From assembly GCA_963799455.1 (NCBI GenBank), contig CAWCXF010000008.1:1-64000 (forward strand): a DNA stretch of 64,000 nt, read 5' to 3'. Below, piece after piece: positions 16,061 through 24,945 of this stretch. Both the position numbers and the translations under genes were made by a program. A model generated the notes under the pieces. It was not told the DNA's origin. It saw only the letters and a program-made list of their open reading frames with translations, and did not search any database. The stretch is from CAWCXF01 sp963799455 (GTDB taxonomy: Bacteria; Pseudomonadota; Alphaproteobacteria; Rhodobacterales; Rhodobacteraceae). The number at the start of each line of letters is the position of its first letter. The stretch's first letter is position 1.

Positions 16061-17352
16061 CGGCCCAGGCCTCGGCGCCCGACACGGAGCCCGACGCGGA
16101 GCCCGACGCGGAGCCCGACACGGAGCCCGACACGGAGCCCGACGCCCGCCGGCTGTCGCGCGTCGAGTTCGTGGCAGTGATCGCCATGCTCTTCGCGACC
16201 ATCGCCTTCTCGATCGACGCGATGCTGCCCGCGCTGCCCGAGATCGCCGGGGCGCTGACGCCCGACGCGCCCAACCGCGCGCAGCTCATCGTCACCTCCT
16301 TCGTGCTCGGCATGGGCGTGGGCACCCTCGTCACCGGCCCCGTCTCCGACGCGGTGGGCCGCAAGCCCGTGATCCTGGGCGGCGCCGTGCTCTACGTCGC
16401 GGGCGCGGCGCTGGCCTGGCACGCGCGCTCGCTCGAGGCGCTGCTCGTGGGCCGCGTGATCCAGGGGCTCGGCGCCGCCGGGCCGAGGGTGGTGGCCATC
16501 GCCATCGTGCGCGACCTCTACGCCGGGCGCGCCATGGCCACGATCATGTCCTTCGTGATGACCGTGTTCACGCTCGCGCCCGCGGCGGCGCCGCTGCTCG
16601 GCGCGGCCGTCATCGCCGCCGCCGGATGGCGCGCGATCTTCGCCATGTTCCTCGTCTTCTCGGTGGTCTCGGTGAGCTGGCTGACGATCCGCCAGCCCGA
16701 GACCCTGCCCCCCGGGCCGCGTCGCCGGCCGCTGCGCGCGGGAAGGCTCCTCGCCGCGGCGGCGGAGGTGCTGACGAACCGCACGGTCCTGGTCTCGACC
16801 GCCGCGCAGACGCTGGCGCTCGCCATGCTGTTCTCGATGATCTCGACCGTCCAGCCGGTGTTCGACCAGACCTTCGGGCGGGCCGCCTCCTTCCCGCTGT
16901 GGTTCGCGGGGATCGCCCTCTTCTCGGCCTCGGGGAGCCTGCTCAACGCCGCGCTGGTCGGGCGGCTCGGGATGCGCCCCATCGCCACGGCGATGCTCGG
17001 CGCGCAGGCGGGGATCTCGTGGGGCATGGTCGTGCTCTTCGCGGTCGGCGTCCTCGGCACGCCGGCGGGGTTCGCGGCCTACCTCGCCTGGACCGCGTCG
17101 CTGTTCTTCTCGATCGGCCTGACGATGGGCAACCTCAACGCGCTCGCCATGGAGCCCATGGGCCACGTCGCGGGGCTGGCGGCGAGCGTCATCGGCGCGG
17201 TCTCGACGGTGGGCGCGGTGGCGATCGCGGCGCCCGTGGGGCTCGCCTTCGACGGCACGCCGCTGCCGGTGGCGATCGGCGTGGGCACGGCCGCCGCCCT
17301 GGCCTGGGCGCTCATGCTGCTGCTGCGCGAGCCGCGGTCCGCGCCCGCCTGA
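16057..17352 (+). CDS. MFS transporter, Bcr/CflA drug-efflux type
   Basis: Twelve-helix major facilitator of 431 residues. The N-terminus carries a 20-residue low-complexity leader made of D(T/A)EP repeats, not usual for the family. Then follow the first helix with IDAMLPALPEIA, the MFS motif DAVGRKPVILGG between helices 2 and 3, and GRVIQGLGAAGPRVVAIAIV, typical of Bcr/CflA (DHA1) exporters. The GTG start overlaps the preceding DsbA-like gene by 4 bases. The substrate is unknown. Confidence 0.85.
   Translation: MTAQASAPDTEPDAEPDAEPDTEPDTEPDARRLSRVEFVAVIAMLFATIAFSIDAMLPALPEIAGALTPDAPNRAQLIVTSFVLGMGVGTLVTGPVSDAVGRKPVILGGAVLYVAGAALAWHARSLEALLVGRVIQGLGAAGPRVVAIAIVRDLYAGRAMATIMSFVMTVFTLAPAAAPLLGAAVIAAAGWRAIFAMFLVFSVVSVSWLTIRQPETLPPGPRRRPLRAGRLLAAAAEVLTNRTVLVSTAAQTLALAMLFSMISTVQPVFDQTFGRAASFPLWFAGIALFSASGSLLNAALVGRLGMRPIATAMLGAQAGISWGMVVLFAVGVLGTPAGFAAYLAWTASLFFSIGLTMGNLNALAMEPMGHVAGLAASVIGAVSTVGAVAIAAPVGLAFDGTPLPVAIGVGTAAALAWALMLLLREPRSAPA
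16081..16140 (+). repeat. 12-bp tandem array at the 5' end of the MFS gene
   Basis: Five consecutive 12-bp units of the form GAC(A/G)CGGAGCCC, giving Asp-Thr/Ala-Glu-Pro repeats in frame. Variation is confined to A or G at one position. Confidence 0.95.
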
Positions 17353-17355
17353 GCC

Positions 17356-18681
17356 TCACCCCGCCGCGTCGCGTCGCGCCTCGTATTCGGCGTAGGGATG
17401 GAGCACCACGTCGCCCTCGGCGCCCCGGGGGCCGATGGCGAAGTTGGCCGCGAAGCCGTGGACCACGATCGAGACCACGATGACGATGGCCGCGATGCGC
17501 CACACCGCGTCGATGTCGCCGAACTCGGCGTGGCTCTGCGCGTAGGCGATGTAGAAGATCGACCCCATCCCGCGCACCCCGAAGAAGGCCACCTTGCCCG
17601 CCTCCAGGCGCTCGCACGGATAGGCGATCAGGCTGACGAGCCCGGCCGCGGGGCGCACGACGAGGATCAGCGCGAGCGCGAAGCCGAGCTCGGACCAGCT
17701 CAGGCCCGAAAGCCCGCCGCCGCCGACGAAGGTGCCGAACCACAACAGCAGCACCACCAGCAGGATCGACTCGAGCTGGTCGGCGCCGTGATGCACGAAC
17801 CGGTTGTAGGGGGCGCCCTCGGTGTCGCGCGTGACGGCCCGGCCCGCGCGGGCGCAGGCGAAGACGGCGAGGAAGCCGTAGCCGTCCATCGCCTCGACCA
17901 GCCCGTAGGCGAGGAGCGTGGCCGCGAGCACCATCACGACCGAGTTCCAGGCCCCGTTGCCCGCGTCGCCGAAGCGGCTGAAGGCGATCCTGGCGACCGT
18001 CCAGCCGACCGCGAGCCCGCCGACCCATCCCACCGCCAGCCGGTAGAGGAGGTCGAAGGCGACCCAAGAGCCGAACCAGTCCGGCACGCCGCCCGATCCG
18101 GCGGCAATCCAGCCGAAGGTGGCGATGGCGATGGCGAGATGGACGAAGGGGAAGGCGAGCCCGTCGTTCATGCCGGCCTCGGCGGTGAGCGCCACCGACA
18201 TCGGCGTCTCCTCGCGGCCGGGCGGCGAGACCTCGACCGAGCGCGCCAGCACCGGGTCGGTCGGCGCGAGCGCCGCGGCCAGCAGCATCGCGCCCGCGAG
18301 CCCGAGACCCAGCCACCACACGCCGAGGAACGCCACAGCCGCGATGGTCAGCGGCATGGCGATGGCCAGCAGCCGGACCGTCGCCTGCCAGCCCCGCCAG
18401 GTCATCGCCGTGTCGATGGCGAGCCCCGCGCCCGCGAGCGAGATGATGACGATCAGCTCGGAGGCGTGTTCGATCGCCGCGGTCTCGGTCCCGCCGCCAC
18501 GCGGGTCGATCACCGGCAGGCCGAGCGCGGCCGCCGCCGCTCCGAGGGCGACGTAGATCAGGGGCAGGTTGAGGAGCCTGAAGCGCGCGAGCGACGGCTG
18601 GATCGTCAGGCCGAGGAGCGCGAGGCCGACGCCGACGTAGAACACGTCGCGCAGGTCGAGCGTCGGGACGATGTCGAGCAT
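17356..18681 (-). CDS. Cation:proton antiporter, CPA1 (NhaP-like)
   Basis: Sodium/proton exchanger family membrane protein, 441 residues with about 12 helices. Family features are the first helices (FYVGVGLALLGLTIQPSLA), the discontinuous helix region LAAALAPTDPVLA (about residue 145), and the ion-binding-type EAGMNDGLAFPFV (about residue 180, conserved ND). The C-terminus is short and soluble. It probably exports Na+ or K+ in exchange for protons. It is convergent with the MFS gene (3 bases apart) and lies downstream of mfd on the same strand. Confidence 0.88.
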   Translation of the reverse strand: MLDIVPTLDLRDVFYVGVGLALLGLTIQPSLARFRLLNLPLIYVALGAAAAALGLPVIDPRGGGTETAAIEHASELIVIISLAGAGLAIDTAMTWRGWQATVRLLAIAMPLTIAAVAFLGVWWLGLGLAGAMLLAAALAPTDPVLARSVEVSPPGREETPMSVALTAEAGMNDGLAFPFVHLAIAIATFGWIAAGSGGVPDWFGSWVAFDLLYRLAVGWVGGLAVGWTVARIAFSRFGDAGNGAWNSVVMVLAATLLAYGLVEAMDGYGFLAVFACARAGRAVTRDTEGAPYNRFVHHGADQLESILLVVLLLWFGTFVGGGGLSGLSWSELGFALALILVVRPAAGLVSLIAYPCERLEAGKVAFFGVRGMGSIFYIAYAQSHAEFGDIDAVWRIAAIVIVVSIVVHGFAANFAIGPRGAEGDVVLHPYAEYEARRDAAG

Positions 18682-18784
18682 GGGCGGCCCTCCGCGTCGG
18701 GAGCTAGCGCCGAGGACGCCGGGTCAACCACGTCGGCGGTCCGCCACCCTGGGACGGCCCGCCGCCCCGGCGCCGGGGTGACCC

Positions 18785-18838
18785 GCGAGGCGGAGCGCCG
18801 CCGGCGAGGCGGAGCGCCGCCGGCGAGGCGGGCCGCCA
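18785..18838 (-). repeat. 19-bp tandem repeat between mfd and the antiporter gene
   Basis: Copies 18785-18803 and 18804-18822 (GCGAGGCGGAGCGCCGCCG) are identical, and a third partial copy starts at 18823. Each contains GGCGGAGCGCCGCC, able to form a short hairpin. The whole 203-base gap 18682-18884 contains no gene that I can see. Confidence 0.8.
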
Positions 18839-18884
18839 CCCGCGGCGCGGACCGCCACCCCGGCGCCCGGGGGGCCGCCCGCCC

Positions 18885-21800
18885 CTACTCCGCCGCGGCC
18901 TTGGGCCCGCGCTCGGCCAGGGCCTTGGCCCTGGCCCTGGCCTCCTTGACCTTCTCGGCGAGGTCGCGGGCGATGGCGAAGGCGCCGCGGATCTTGTCGG
19001 CCTCGGACGACCAGTCGCGCCGCACGACGAGCTTGTTGTCCTTCAGCTTGGCCAGCCCGCGCTGCGCCTCGATGAAGGCCACGAGCCCCTGGGGCGAGGC
19101 GAAGCGGTCCTCGTGGAACTGGATCGTGGCGCCCTTGGGGCCGCCGTCGAGCTTGGCGATGCCGGCGCGCTTGCACATCGCCTTGATGCGCACGACGAGC
19201 ATGAGCGTGCTGACCTCGCGCGGCAGCTCGCCGAAGCGGTCGATCAGCTCGGCCGCGAAGCCCTCCAGCTCGACCTTCGAGTCGAGCCCCGAGAGCCGCC
19301 GGTAGAGCCCCAGCCGCACGTCGAGGTCGGGCACGTAGTCCTCGGGGATCAGGACGGGGACGCCGAGGTTGATCTGGGGCGACCACTGGTCGTCGGCCTC
19401 GGGCAGCCCCGGCATGTCGCCCGCCCGGATGCGCGCGATCGCCTCCTCCAGCATCGACTGGTAGAGTTCGTAGCCGACCTCGCGGATCTGGCCCGACTGC
19501 TCCTCGCCCACGAGGTTGCCCGCGCCGCGCAGGTCGAGGTCCTGGGAGGCCAGGAGGAAGCCCGCGCCGAGGGTGTCGAGGCTGCCCAGCACGCGCAGCC
19601 GCTTCTCGGCCGCGGGCGTGATCGTGCCGCGCGGCTTGGTGGTCATGTAGGCGTAGGCGCGGGTCTTGGAGCGGCCGACGCGCCCGCGGATCTGGTAGAG
19701 CTGCGCGAGCCCGAACATGTCGGCGCGGTGGATCACCATCGTGTTGGCCGTGGGGATGTCGAGCCCCGACTCCACGATCGAGGTCGCCACCAGGATGCCG
19801 TATTCGCCGTCGTAGAAGCGGTTCATGCGCTCGTCGAGGTCGCCCGCCGCCATCTGCCCGTGGGCCACGACGTGGGAGACCTCGGGCACCTGCTCGCGCA
19901 GGAACTCCACCACCTCGGGGATGTCCTCAATGCGCGGGACGACGTAGAATGACTGCCCGCCGCGGTAGTGCTCGCGCAGGAGCGCCTCGCGGATCGTCAC
20001 GGGGTCGAACTCCGAGACGTAGGTGCGGATCGACAGGCGGTCCACGGGCGGCGTGGCGATGATCGAGAGGTCCCGCACGCCCGTGAGCGACAGCTGCAGC
20101 GTGCGCGGGATCGGCGTCGCGGTGAGCGTGAGGACATGCACGTCCGAGCGCAGCTCCTTCAGCCGCTCCTTGTGCTGGACGCCGAAGCGCTGCTCCTCGT
20201 CGATCACCAGGAGGCCGAGGTCGCGGAAGCGCACCGACTTCGACAGCAGAGCGTGGGTGCCCACCACGATGTCCACCTCCCCGCTCGCGATGCGCCTGCG
20301 GGTGTCGGACGCGGCCCTGGCCGGCACGAAGCGCGAGAGCGGCCGGACCTCGATGGGGAATCCGTGGAAGCGCTCGGCGAAGGCCGCGGCGTGCTGGCGG
20401 GCGAGCAGCGTGGTGGGCGCGATGACGGCGACCTGGCGGCCCGACATGGCGGCGACGAAGGCCGCGCGCATCGCCACCTCGGTCTTGCCGAAGCCCACGT
20501 CGCCGCACACCAGCCGGTCCATCGGCGTGCCAGAGGCGATGTCGCCCAGCACGTCCTCGATGGCCCCGAGCTGGTCCTCGGTCTCGTCGTAGGGGAAGCG
20601 CGCGCAGAAGGCGGCCCACATGTCGTGGGGCGGCTCCAGGATGGGCGCCGCGCGCAGGTGCCGCTCGGCCGCCACCCGGATCAGCCGGTCGGCGATCTGG
20701 CGGATGCGCTCCTTGAGGCGGGCCTTCTTGGCCTGCCAGGCGCCGCCGCCGAGGCGGTCGAGCAGCCCTTCCTCGTGGCCGTAGCGCGAGAGCAGCTCGA
20801 TGTTCTCGACCGGCAGGTAGAGGCGCGCCCCTTCGGCATACTCGACGTGCAGCATCTCGTGGCTCGCGCCCAGCGCCTCCAGCACCTCCAGCCCCTGGAA
20901 GCGGCCCACCCCGTGATCGACGTGCACGACGAGGTCGCCGGGCGAGAGCGACTGCGCCTCCGCGATGAAGTCGGCCGAGCGGCGCCTGCGCTTGGCGCGC
21001 CGGATCAGCCGGTCGCCGAGCACGTCCTGCTCGGCGATGACCGTCAGGGACGGCGCCTCGAAGCCGTGCTCCAGCGCCCAGACCGCGAGGTTCACGCCGG
21101 GACGGACCTCGCGCATGTCCGCCACGCGCCGCGCGCCCTCGACCCTCTCGTCCTCCAGCAGCCCCTGGAGCCGCTCGCGCGAGCCCTCCGAATAGGTCGC
21201 CAGCACCACCGGCCCGCCCTCGACCTTCGCGCGAACATGCGCCGCCAAACCCCCGAAGAGGCTCAGGGACTCGCTCTGGCGCTCGGGCGCGAAGTCGCGC
21301 CCGACGCGCGCGCCAGCGTCGATCACGCCGGGGCCGGGCGGCTGGGCGCCCGGATGGAGGGCCAGCACGCGATGGGAGGCGATGGCCGCCCCCCACGCGT
21401 CGTCGCCGAGGTAGAGCAGGTCGGGCGGGGCGGGGTTGTAGGCGAGCGCGCCCTTCGAGCCCTCCTGCATGCGGTGGCGGCTCTCGTAGCTGTCCACGAT
21501 CAGATCCCACCGCGCGAGCCGCGTGGGCGTGAGCTGGTGGTCGAGCATCACCGTGGCGTCGGGGAGGTAGTCGAGCAGCGTCTCCAGCCGCTCGTGGAAG
21601 AAGCCGAGCCAATGCTCGACGCCCGGGTGCTTGCGCCCGCCCGACACCGATTCGTAGAGCGGGTCGTCGCCGCGCGGCGCGCCGAAGGCGACGCGGTAGT
21701 TCTGGCGGAAGCGCGCGATGGCGGGCTCGTCGAGGATCACCTCGGAGACCGGCGCCAGCTCGACGCGGCGCAGCTTCTCGGTGGTGCGCTGGGTGTCCGG

Positions 21801-22394
21801 ATCGAACCGGCGCGCGTCGTCGAGCACGTCGCCGAACAGATCCATCCGCACCGGCCCCGCGTCGCCCGGCGGATAGACGTCGATGATGCCGCCGCGGATC
21901 GCGTAGTCGCCGGGCTCCACGACGGTCGGCGCCTGGGTGAAGCCCATCCGCGTCAGGAACGCCCGCAGGGCGCGCTCATCGACCCGGCTGCCCACCTCGG
22001 CCGTGAAGGAGGACTGCCGCAGCACCTCGCGCGGCGGCACCCGCTGGGTCGCGGCGTTGAGCGTCGTCAGGGCCGCGAACGGCCCCGGCATGCCCTGCGC
22101 CAGCGCCGCGAGCACCGCCATGCGCGCGGCCGACACGTCCGCGTTGGGGCTCACCCGGTCGAAGGGCAGACACTCCCAGGCCGGGAACGTCACCACGGGA
22201 AGCTCGGGCGCGAGGAAGGCGAGCGCGGAGCGCATCGCCTCCATGCGGCCCGCGTCGCGCGCGACGTGCAGCACGGGCGCGCCGCGGCGCTCGACCTCGC
22301 GCGCGAGCAGGCGCGCGTCGAAGCCCTCGGGGGCGCCGCCGACCTTCACCTGGGCGCCGACGACGGGCCCCGCCTTCGTTCTCGTGTCAGGCAT
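18885..22394 (-). CDS. mfd: Transcription-repair coupling factor Mfd
   Basis: Full-length Mfd, 1169 residues. It releases RNA polymerase stalled at DNA lesions and recruits UvrA. The N-terminal UvrB-homology region comes first, then the RNA polymerase-interacting domain (LVVHVDHGVGRFQGLEVLE, about 480). The translocase motors carry Walker A GDVGFGKTEVAMRAAF (about 625), DEEQ in LVIDEEQRFGVQHKE, TATPIPRTLQ, and the TRG region with ESGLDIPTANTM and QIRGRVGRS. The C-terminal TRCF domain is present. The gene reads without interruption. No strong Shine-Dalgarno sequence precedes the ATG. Confidence 0.98.
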   Translation of the reverse strand: MPDTRTKAGPVVGAQVKVGGAPEGFDARLLAREVERRGAPVLHVARDAGRMEAMRSALAFLAPELPVVTFPAWECLPFDRVSPNADVSAARMAVLAALAQGMPGPFAALTTLNAATQRVPPREVLRQSSFTAEVGSRVDERALRAFLTRMGFTQAPTVVEPGDYAIRGGIIDVYPPGDAGPVRMDLFGDVLDDARRFDPDTQRTTEKLRRVELAPVSEVILDEPAIARFRQNYRVAFGAPRGDDPLYESVSGGRKHPGVEHWLGFFHERLETLLDYLPDATVMLDHQLTPTRLARWDLIVDSYESRHRMQEGSKGALAYNPAPPDLLYLGDDAWGAAIASHRVLALHPGAQPPGPGVIDAGARVGRDFAPERQSESLSLFGGLAAHVRAKVEGGPVVLATYSEGSRERLQGLLEDERVEGARRVADMREVRPGVNLAVWALEHGFEAPSLTVIAEQDVLGDRLIRRAKRRRRSADFIAEAQSLSPGDLVVHVDHGVGRFQGLEVLEALGASHEMLHVEYAEGARLYLPVENIELLSRYGHEEGLLDRLGGGAWQAKKARLKERIRQIADRLIRVAAERHLRAAPILEPPHDMWAAFCARFPYDETEDQLGAIEDVLGDIASGTPMDRLVCGDVGFGKTEVAMRAAFVAAMSGRQVAVIAPTTLLARQHAAAFAERFHGFPIEVRPLSRFVPARAASDTRRRIASGEVDIVVGTHALLSKSVRFRDLGLLVIDEEQRFGVQHKERLKELRSDVHVLTLTATPIPRTLQLSLTGVRDLSIIATPPVDRLSIRTYVSEFDPVTIREALLREHYRGGQSFYVVPRIEDIPEVVEFLREQVPEVSHVVAHGQMAAGDLDERMNRFYDGEYGILVATSIVESGLDIPTANTMVIHRADMFGLAQLYQIRGRVGRSKTRAYAYMTTKPRGTITPAAEKRLRVLGSLDTLGAGFLLASQDLDLRGAGNLVGEEQSGQIREVGYELYQSMLEEAIARIRAGDMPGLPEADDQWSPQINLGVPVLIPEDYVPDLDVRLGLYRRLSGLDSKVELEGFAAELIDRFGELPREVSTLMLVVRIKAMCKRAGIAKLDGGPKGATIQFHEDRFASPQGLVAFIEAQRGLAKLKDNKLVVRRDWSSEADKIRGAFAIARDLAEKVKEARARAKALAERGPKAAAE

Positions 22395-22450
22395 CGCGGG
22401 TCAGTTGCGCTCGCGCGGCGCGATGTCAACGGGCCCCGGCCACCCGTCGC

Positions 22451-22471
22451 TCACCCCCCTCACCCCCCTCA
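22451..22471 (-). repeat. 9-bp tandem repeat carrying three in-frame stop codons
   Basis: On the minus strand TGAGGGGGG occurs at a 9-base period, putting three TGA stops in the same frame (22469-22471, 22460-22462, 22451-22453) at the end of the upstream membrane-protein gene. Confidence 0.85.
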
Positions 22472-22993
22472 CCCCCACGCGCCGAGCGCAGGGTTCTGGG
22501 CCATGCCGACCGTCGCGGTGACGAGGATCGAGGCCATGCCGATGAGCTGGACCGTCAGGCGGTGGCGCGAGAGGCGACGATAGAGCGCATCCCCCTGCGC
22601 CCGGCCCATGGCGAGGTCGCGCGCCATGCGCACGCTCAGCACGGCCACCACCGAGAGCGGGAAGGCCAGGAGGAACGCGGCCTGCGCGAACTCCACCGCG
22701 TAGAGGAAGCCGAGCAGCGCCAGCGCCGTCAGCACGGCGCAGGCCAGCCCCAGCAGCCACAGCCCGGCCGCCTCGTGCATCGCCAGGAGGCGCAGGACGT
22801 GGACGCGCAGCACCGCGTGCAGATCGTCCTCGGCCGCGCCCCCCAGGCGCCTCGCGCGCGCGACCATGTCCCAGGGCACGCCGAGCACCCGGTGGCTGGC
22901 CACCGACCACGACGCGGCCACCGCGAGCCAGTACCACAGGTTGGAGAAGGAGCGCGCGTCGATCACCTCGACCAGGGTCCGGACCAGATCCAC
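22469..22993 (-). CDS. Conserved membrane protein of unknown function
   Basis: A 174-residue protein with about four predicted transmembrane helices: one near the N-terminus (LWYWLAVAASWSVASHRVLG), two central ones (LWLLGLACAVLTALALLGFL and AAFLLAFPLSVVAVLSV) and one at the C-terminus (QLIGMASILVTATVGMAQ). I do not recognise the family or a catalytic motif. It reads toward mfd with a 74-base gap and is divergent from hemB. The stop codon is repeated three times in frame by a 9-bp tandem repeat. Confidence 0.7.
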   Translation of the reverse strand: MDLVRTLVEVIDARSFSNLWYWLAVAASWSVASHRVLGVPWDMVARARRLGGAAEDDLHAVLRVHVLRLLAMHEAAGLWLLGLACAVLTALALLGFLYAVEFAQAAFLLAFPLSVVAVLSVRMARDLAMGRAQGDALYRRLSRHRLTVQLIGMASILVTATVGMAQNPALGAWG

Positions 22994-23104
22994 AGGGCCT
23001 CCACGCCGCGCGCCAGGACGCTAGCGAGGCGCCGCGCGGGGTTCCAGGCTTGCCGGCGGGGGCCATGGCCCCGATGATGGGGCGCCCCGGCAAAAAGGTC
23101 ACGG

Positions 23105-24106
23105 ATGCGCCCCACCATCGCCCCCTTCCCGCTCGCCCGCGCCCGTCGCGCCCGTCGCACGCCCGCGCTGCGCGACCTGGTGCGCGAGACGCGGCTCTCG
23201 TCGCACGACCTGATCTGGCCGATCTTCGTGATGGAGGGCGAGGGGCGCGAGGATCCGGTCCCTTCCATGCCCGGCGTCGCGCGGCGCACCATCGACCGCG
23301 CCATCGCCGCCGCCGAGGAGGCGCGCGCCCTGGGGATCCCCGCGCTCTGCGTCTTCCCCTCCATCGAGGCGCATCTGAAGACCGAAGGCTGCGAGGCGGC
23401 CTGGGATCCCGACAACCTGCCCAACCGGGCGTTCCGCGCGATCAAGGCCGCGGTGCCCGAGGTCGCCCTGATGAGCGACGTGGCGCTCGACACCTTCAAC
23501 GCGCTGGGCCATGACGGCATCGTGCGGGACGGCGAGGTCGTCAACGACGAGAGCGTCGAGGCGCTGGTGCGCATGGCGCTGAGCCAGGCCGAGGCCGGCG
23601 CCGACATCCTGGGGCCGTCCGACATGATGGACGGCCGCATCGGCGCCATGCGCGCGGCGCTCGAGGGCGCGGGGCACCAGGACGTGGCGATCCTGAGCTA
23701 TTCGGCCAAATACGCGTCGGCCTTCTACGGCCCGTTCCGAGACGCGGTGGGCGCCTCGGGGCTCCTGGTGGGCGACAAGAAGACCTACCAGATCGACCCC
23801 GCCAACACCGACGAGGCGATGCGCATGATCGAGCGCGACCTCGCGGAGGGAGCGGACATGGTGATGGTCAAGCCCGGGATGCCCTATCTCGACGTCTGCC
23901 GGCGGGTGAGGGACAGCTTCGCCGTGCCGACCTTCGCCTATCAGGTCTCGGGCGAATACGCGATGATCCGGGCGGCCGCCGACCACGGCTGGATCGACGG
24001 GCCGCGCGCGATGATGGAGAGCCTGATGGCCTTCCGCCGCGCGGGCTGCGACGGGATCCTGACCTACTTCGCGCCCGAGGCCGCGCGGCTCCTCGCCGCG
24101 GGCTGA
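23105..24106 (+). CDS. hemB: Delta-aminolevulinic acid dehydratase (porphobilinogen synthase)
   Basis: HemB joins two 5-aminolevulinate molecules to porphobilinogen in heme and chlorophyll synthesis; 333 residues. The two Schiff-base lysines are in YSAKYASAFYGPFR and MVKPGMPYLDV. The metal loop reads DVALDTFNALGHDGIV without the cysteines used by zinc enzymes, so this is the Mg/K-dependent or metal-free type known from Rhodobacter. It is divergent from the membrane-protein gene with a gap of about 110 bases. Confidence 0.97.
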   Translation: MRPTIAPFPLARARRARRTPALRDLVRETRLSSHDLIWPIFVMEGEGREDPVPSMPGVARRTIDRAIAAAEEARALGIPALCVFPSIEAHLKTEGCEAAWDPDNLPNRAFRAIKAAVPEVALMSDVALDTFNALGHDGIVRDGEVVNDESVEALVRMALSQAEAGADILGPSDMMDGRIGAMRAALEGAGHQDVAILSYSAKYASAFYGPFRDAVGASGLLVGDKKTYQIDPANTDEAMRMIERDLAEGADMVMVKPGMPYLDVCRRVRDSFAVPTFAYQVSGEYAMIRAAADHGWIDGPRAMMESLMAFRRAGCDGILTYFAPEAARLLAAG

Positions 24107-24233
24107 GGGCCACACTCGCGGCCCCTCGACGGCGGCCCGGCGGCGGCTCGGTGGCGCGCCGGCCCCCTCGCGCGCTAGGGTGCGCCCGAGCGGCCGGGAC
24201 GGGCCGCCCTTCGAGGCAGCACAGGTGGGAGTG

Positions 24234-24842
24234 ATGGGCGGGACATCGCACGCCGCGCGTCGGCGCGGCTCGATCGCGGGCGTGGGCATGAGGGCGCCGA
24301 CGCGGCGCGGCTTCCTGGCCATGGGGGGCGCGGCCGCGCTCGCCGGCTGTGCCAACGGCGTGGGCTCGCCCGGCGCCTACGCGCTCGACGACCGCGTCGC
24401 CAGCGCGCTCGCGTTCATGACCGAGACCTATCCGGCGGCCGAGGAGCTGCGCGCCAAGTCGGCGGGCCTGCTCGTCATGCCGCTGATGACCGAGGCGGGC
24501 CTCGGCGTGGGCGGCGCCTATGGCCGCGGCGCGCTCGTGATCGAGGACGCGACGGTGGACTACTACTCGGCCACCCAGGCGAGCCTGGGCCTGCTGGTCG
24601 GCGCGCAGCAATACGCGCATGTGCTGTTCTTCATGACCGACGGGGCGCTGCTGGAGTTCCGCACCTCCCCCGGCTGGGCGGCGGGCGCCGACATCGAGTA
24701 TGCGTTCAACGACCGGGGCGTCAGCGCCGGCGCCGACACGGTGACGACGCTGCTGCCGGTGATCGCCACGGTGTTCGGGCAGTCCGGGCTGCTCGCCGGC
24801 GTCTCGATCGAGGGCACCAAGTACAACCGCATCATCCCGTAG
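24234..24842 (+). CDS. SYLF-domain (YSC84-type) lipoprotein
   Basis: A 202-residue protein with an exported N-terminus and a lipid-binding SYLF domain. The segment RRGFLAMGGAAALAGC combines a twin-arginine-like RR-x-F-L with a lipobox (ALAGC), pointing to an outer-membrane or inner-membrane lipoprotein. The domain contains SAGLLVMPLMTEAGLGVGG, YYSATQASLGLLVGAQ and a GVSIEGTKYN end typical of SYLF proteins. The first ATG (24234) adds 18 residues; an internal ATG at 24288 would start right before the signal and could be the true one. It stands alone after hemB. Confidence 0.85.
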   Translation: MGGTSHAARRRGSIAGVGMRAPTRRGFLAMGGAAALAGCANGVGSPGAYALDDRVASALAFMTETYPAAEELRAKSAGLLVMPLMTEAGLGVGGAYGRGALVIEDATVDYYSATQASLGLLVGAQQYAHVLFFMTDGALLEFRTSPGWAAGADIEYAFNDRGVSAGADTVTTLLPVIATVFGQSGLLAGVSIEGTKYNRIIP

Positions 24843-24945
24843 GGCGCGTGCCCGCGCACGCACCGCCCGTCCGAAGGGTGCGCGCCGGCACGCACCGCCC
24901 GATCGCAGGCCCGGGCTGGCACGCGCCGCGGCGCGCCCCACACCC
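24843..24945. repeat. Short imperfect direct repeats in a convergent gap
   Basis: Between the SYLF gene and the convergent dehydrogenase gene, CACGCACCGCCCG occurs twice about 36 bases apart. GGTGCG / CGCACC can pair. This may be a bidirectional transcription end, but there is no U-tract. Confidence 0.4.

Noticed and set aside
18785..18838. Possible CRISPR-like repeats here and at 11676, 6883 and 24857
   Set aside because: The units are directly tandem or within genes, with no unique spacers of constant length and no cas genes.
24234..24300. A firm start for the SYLF lipoprotein at 24288
   Set aside because: The later ATG gives the cleaner signal peptide, but the earlier one has the better ribosome site, so the choice stays open and 24234 was kept.
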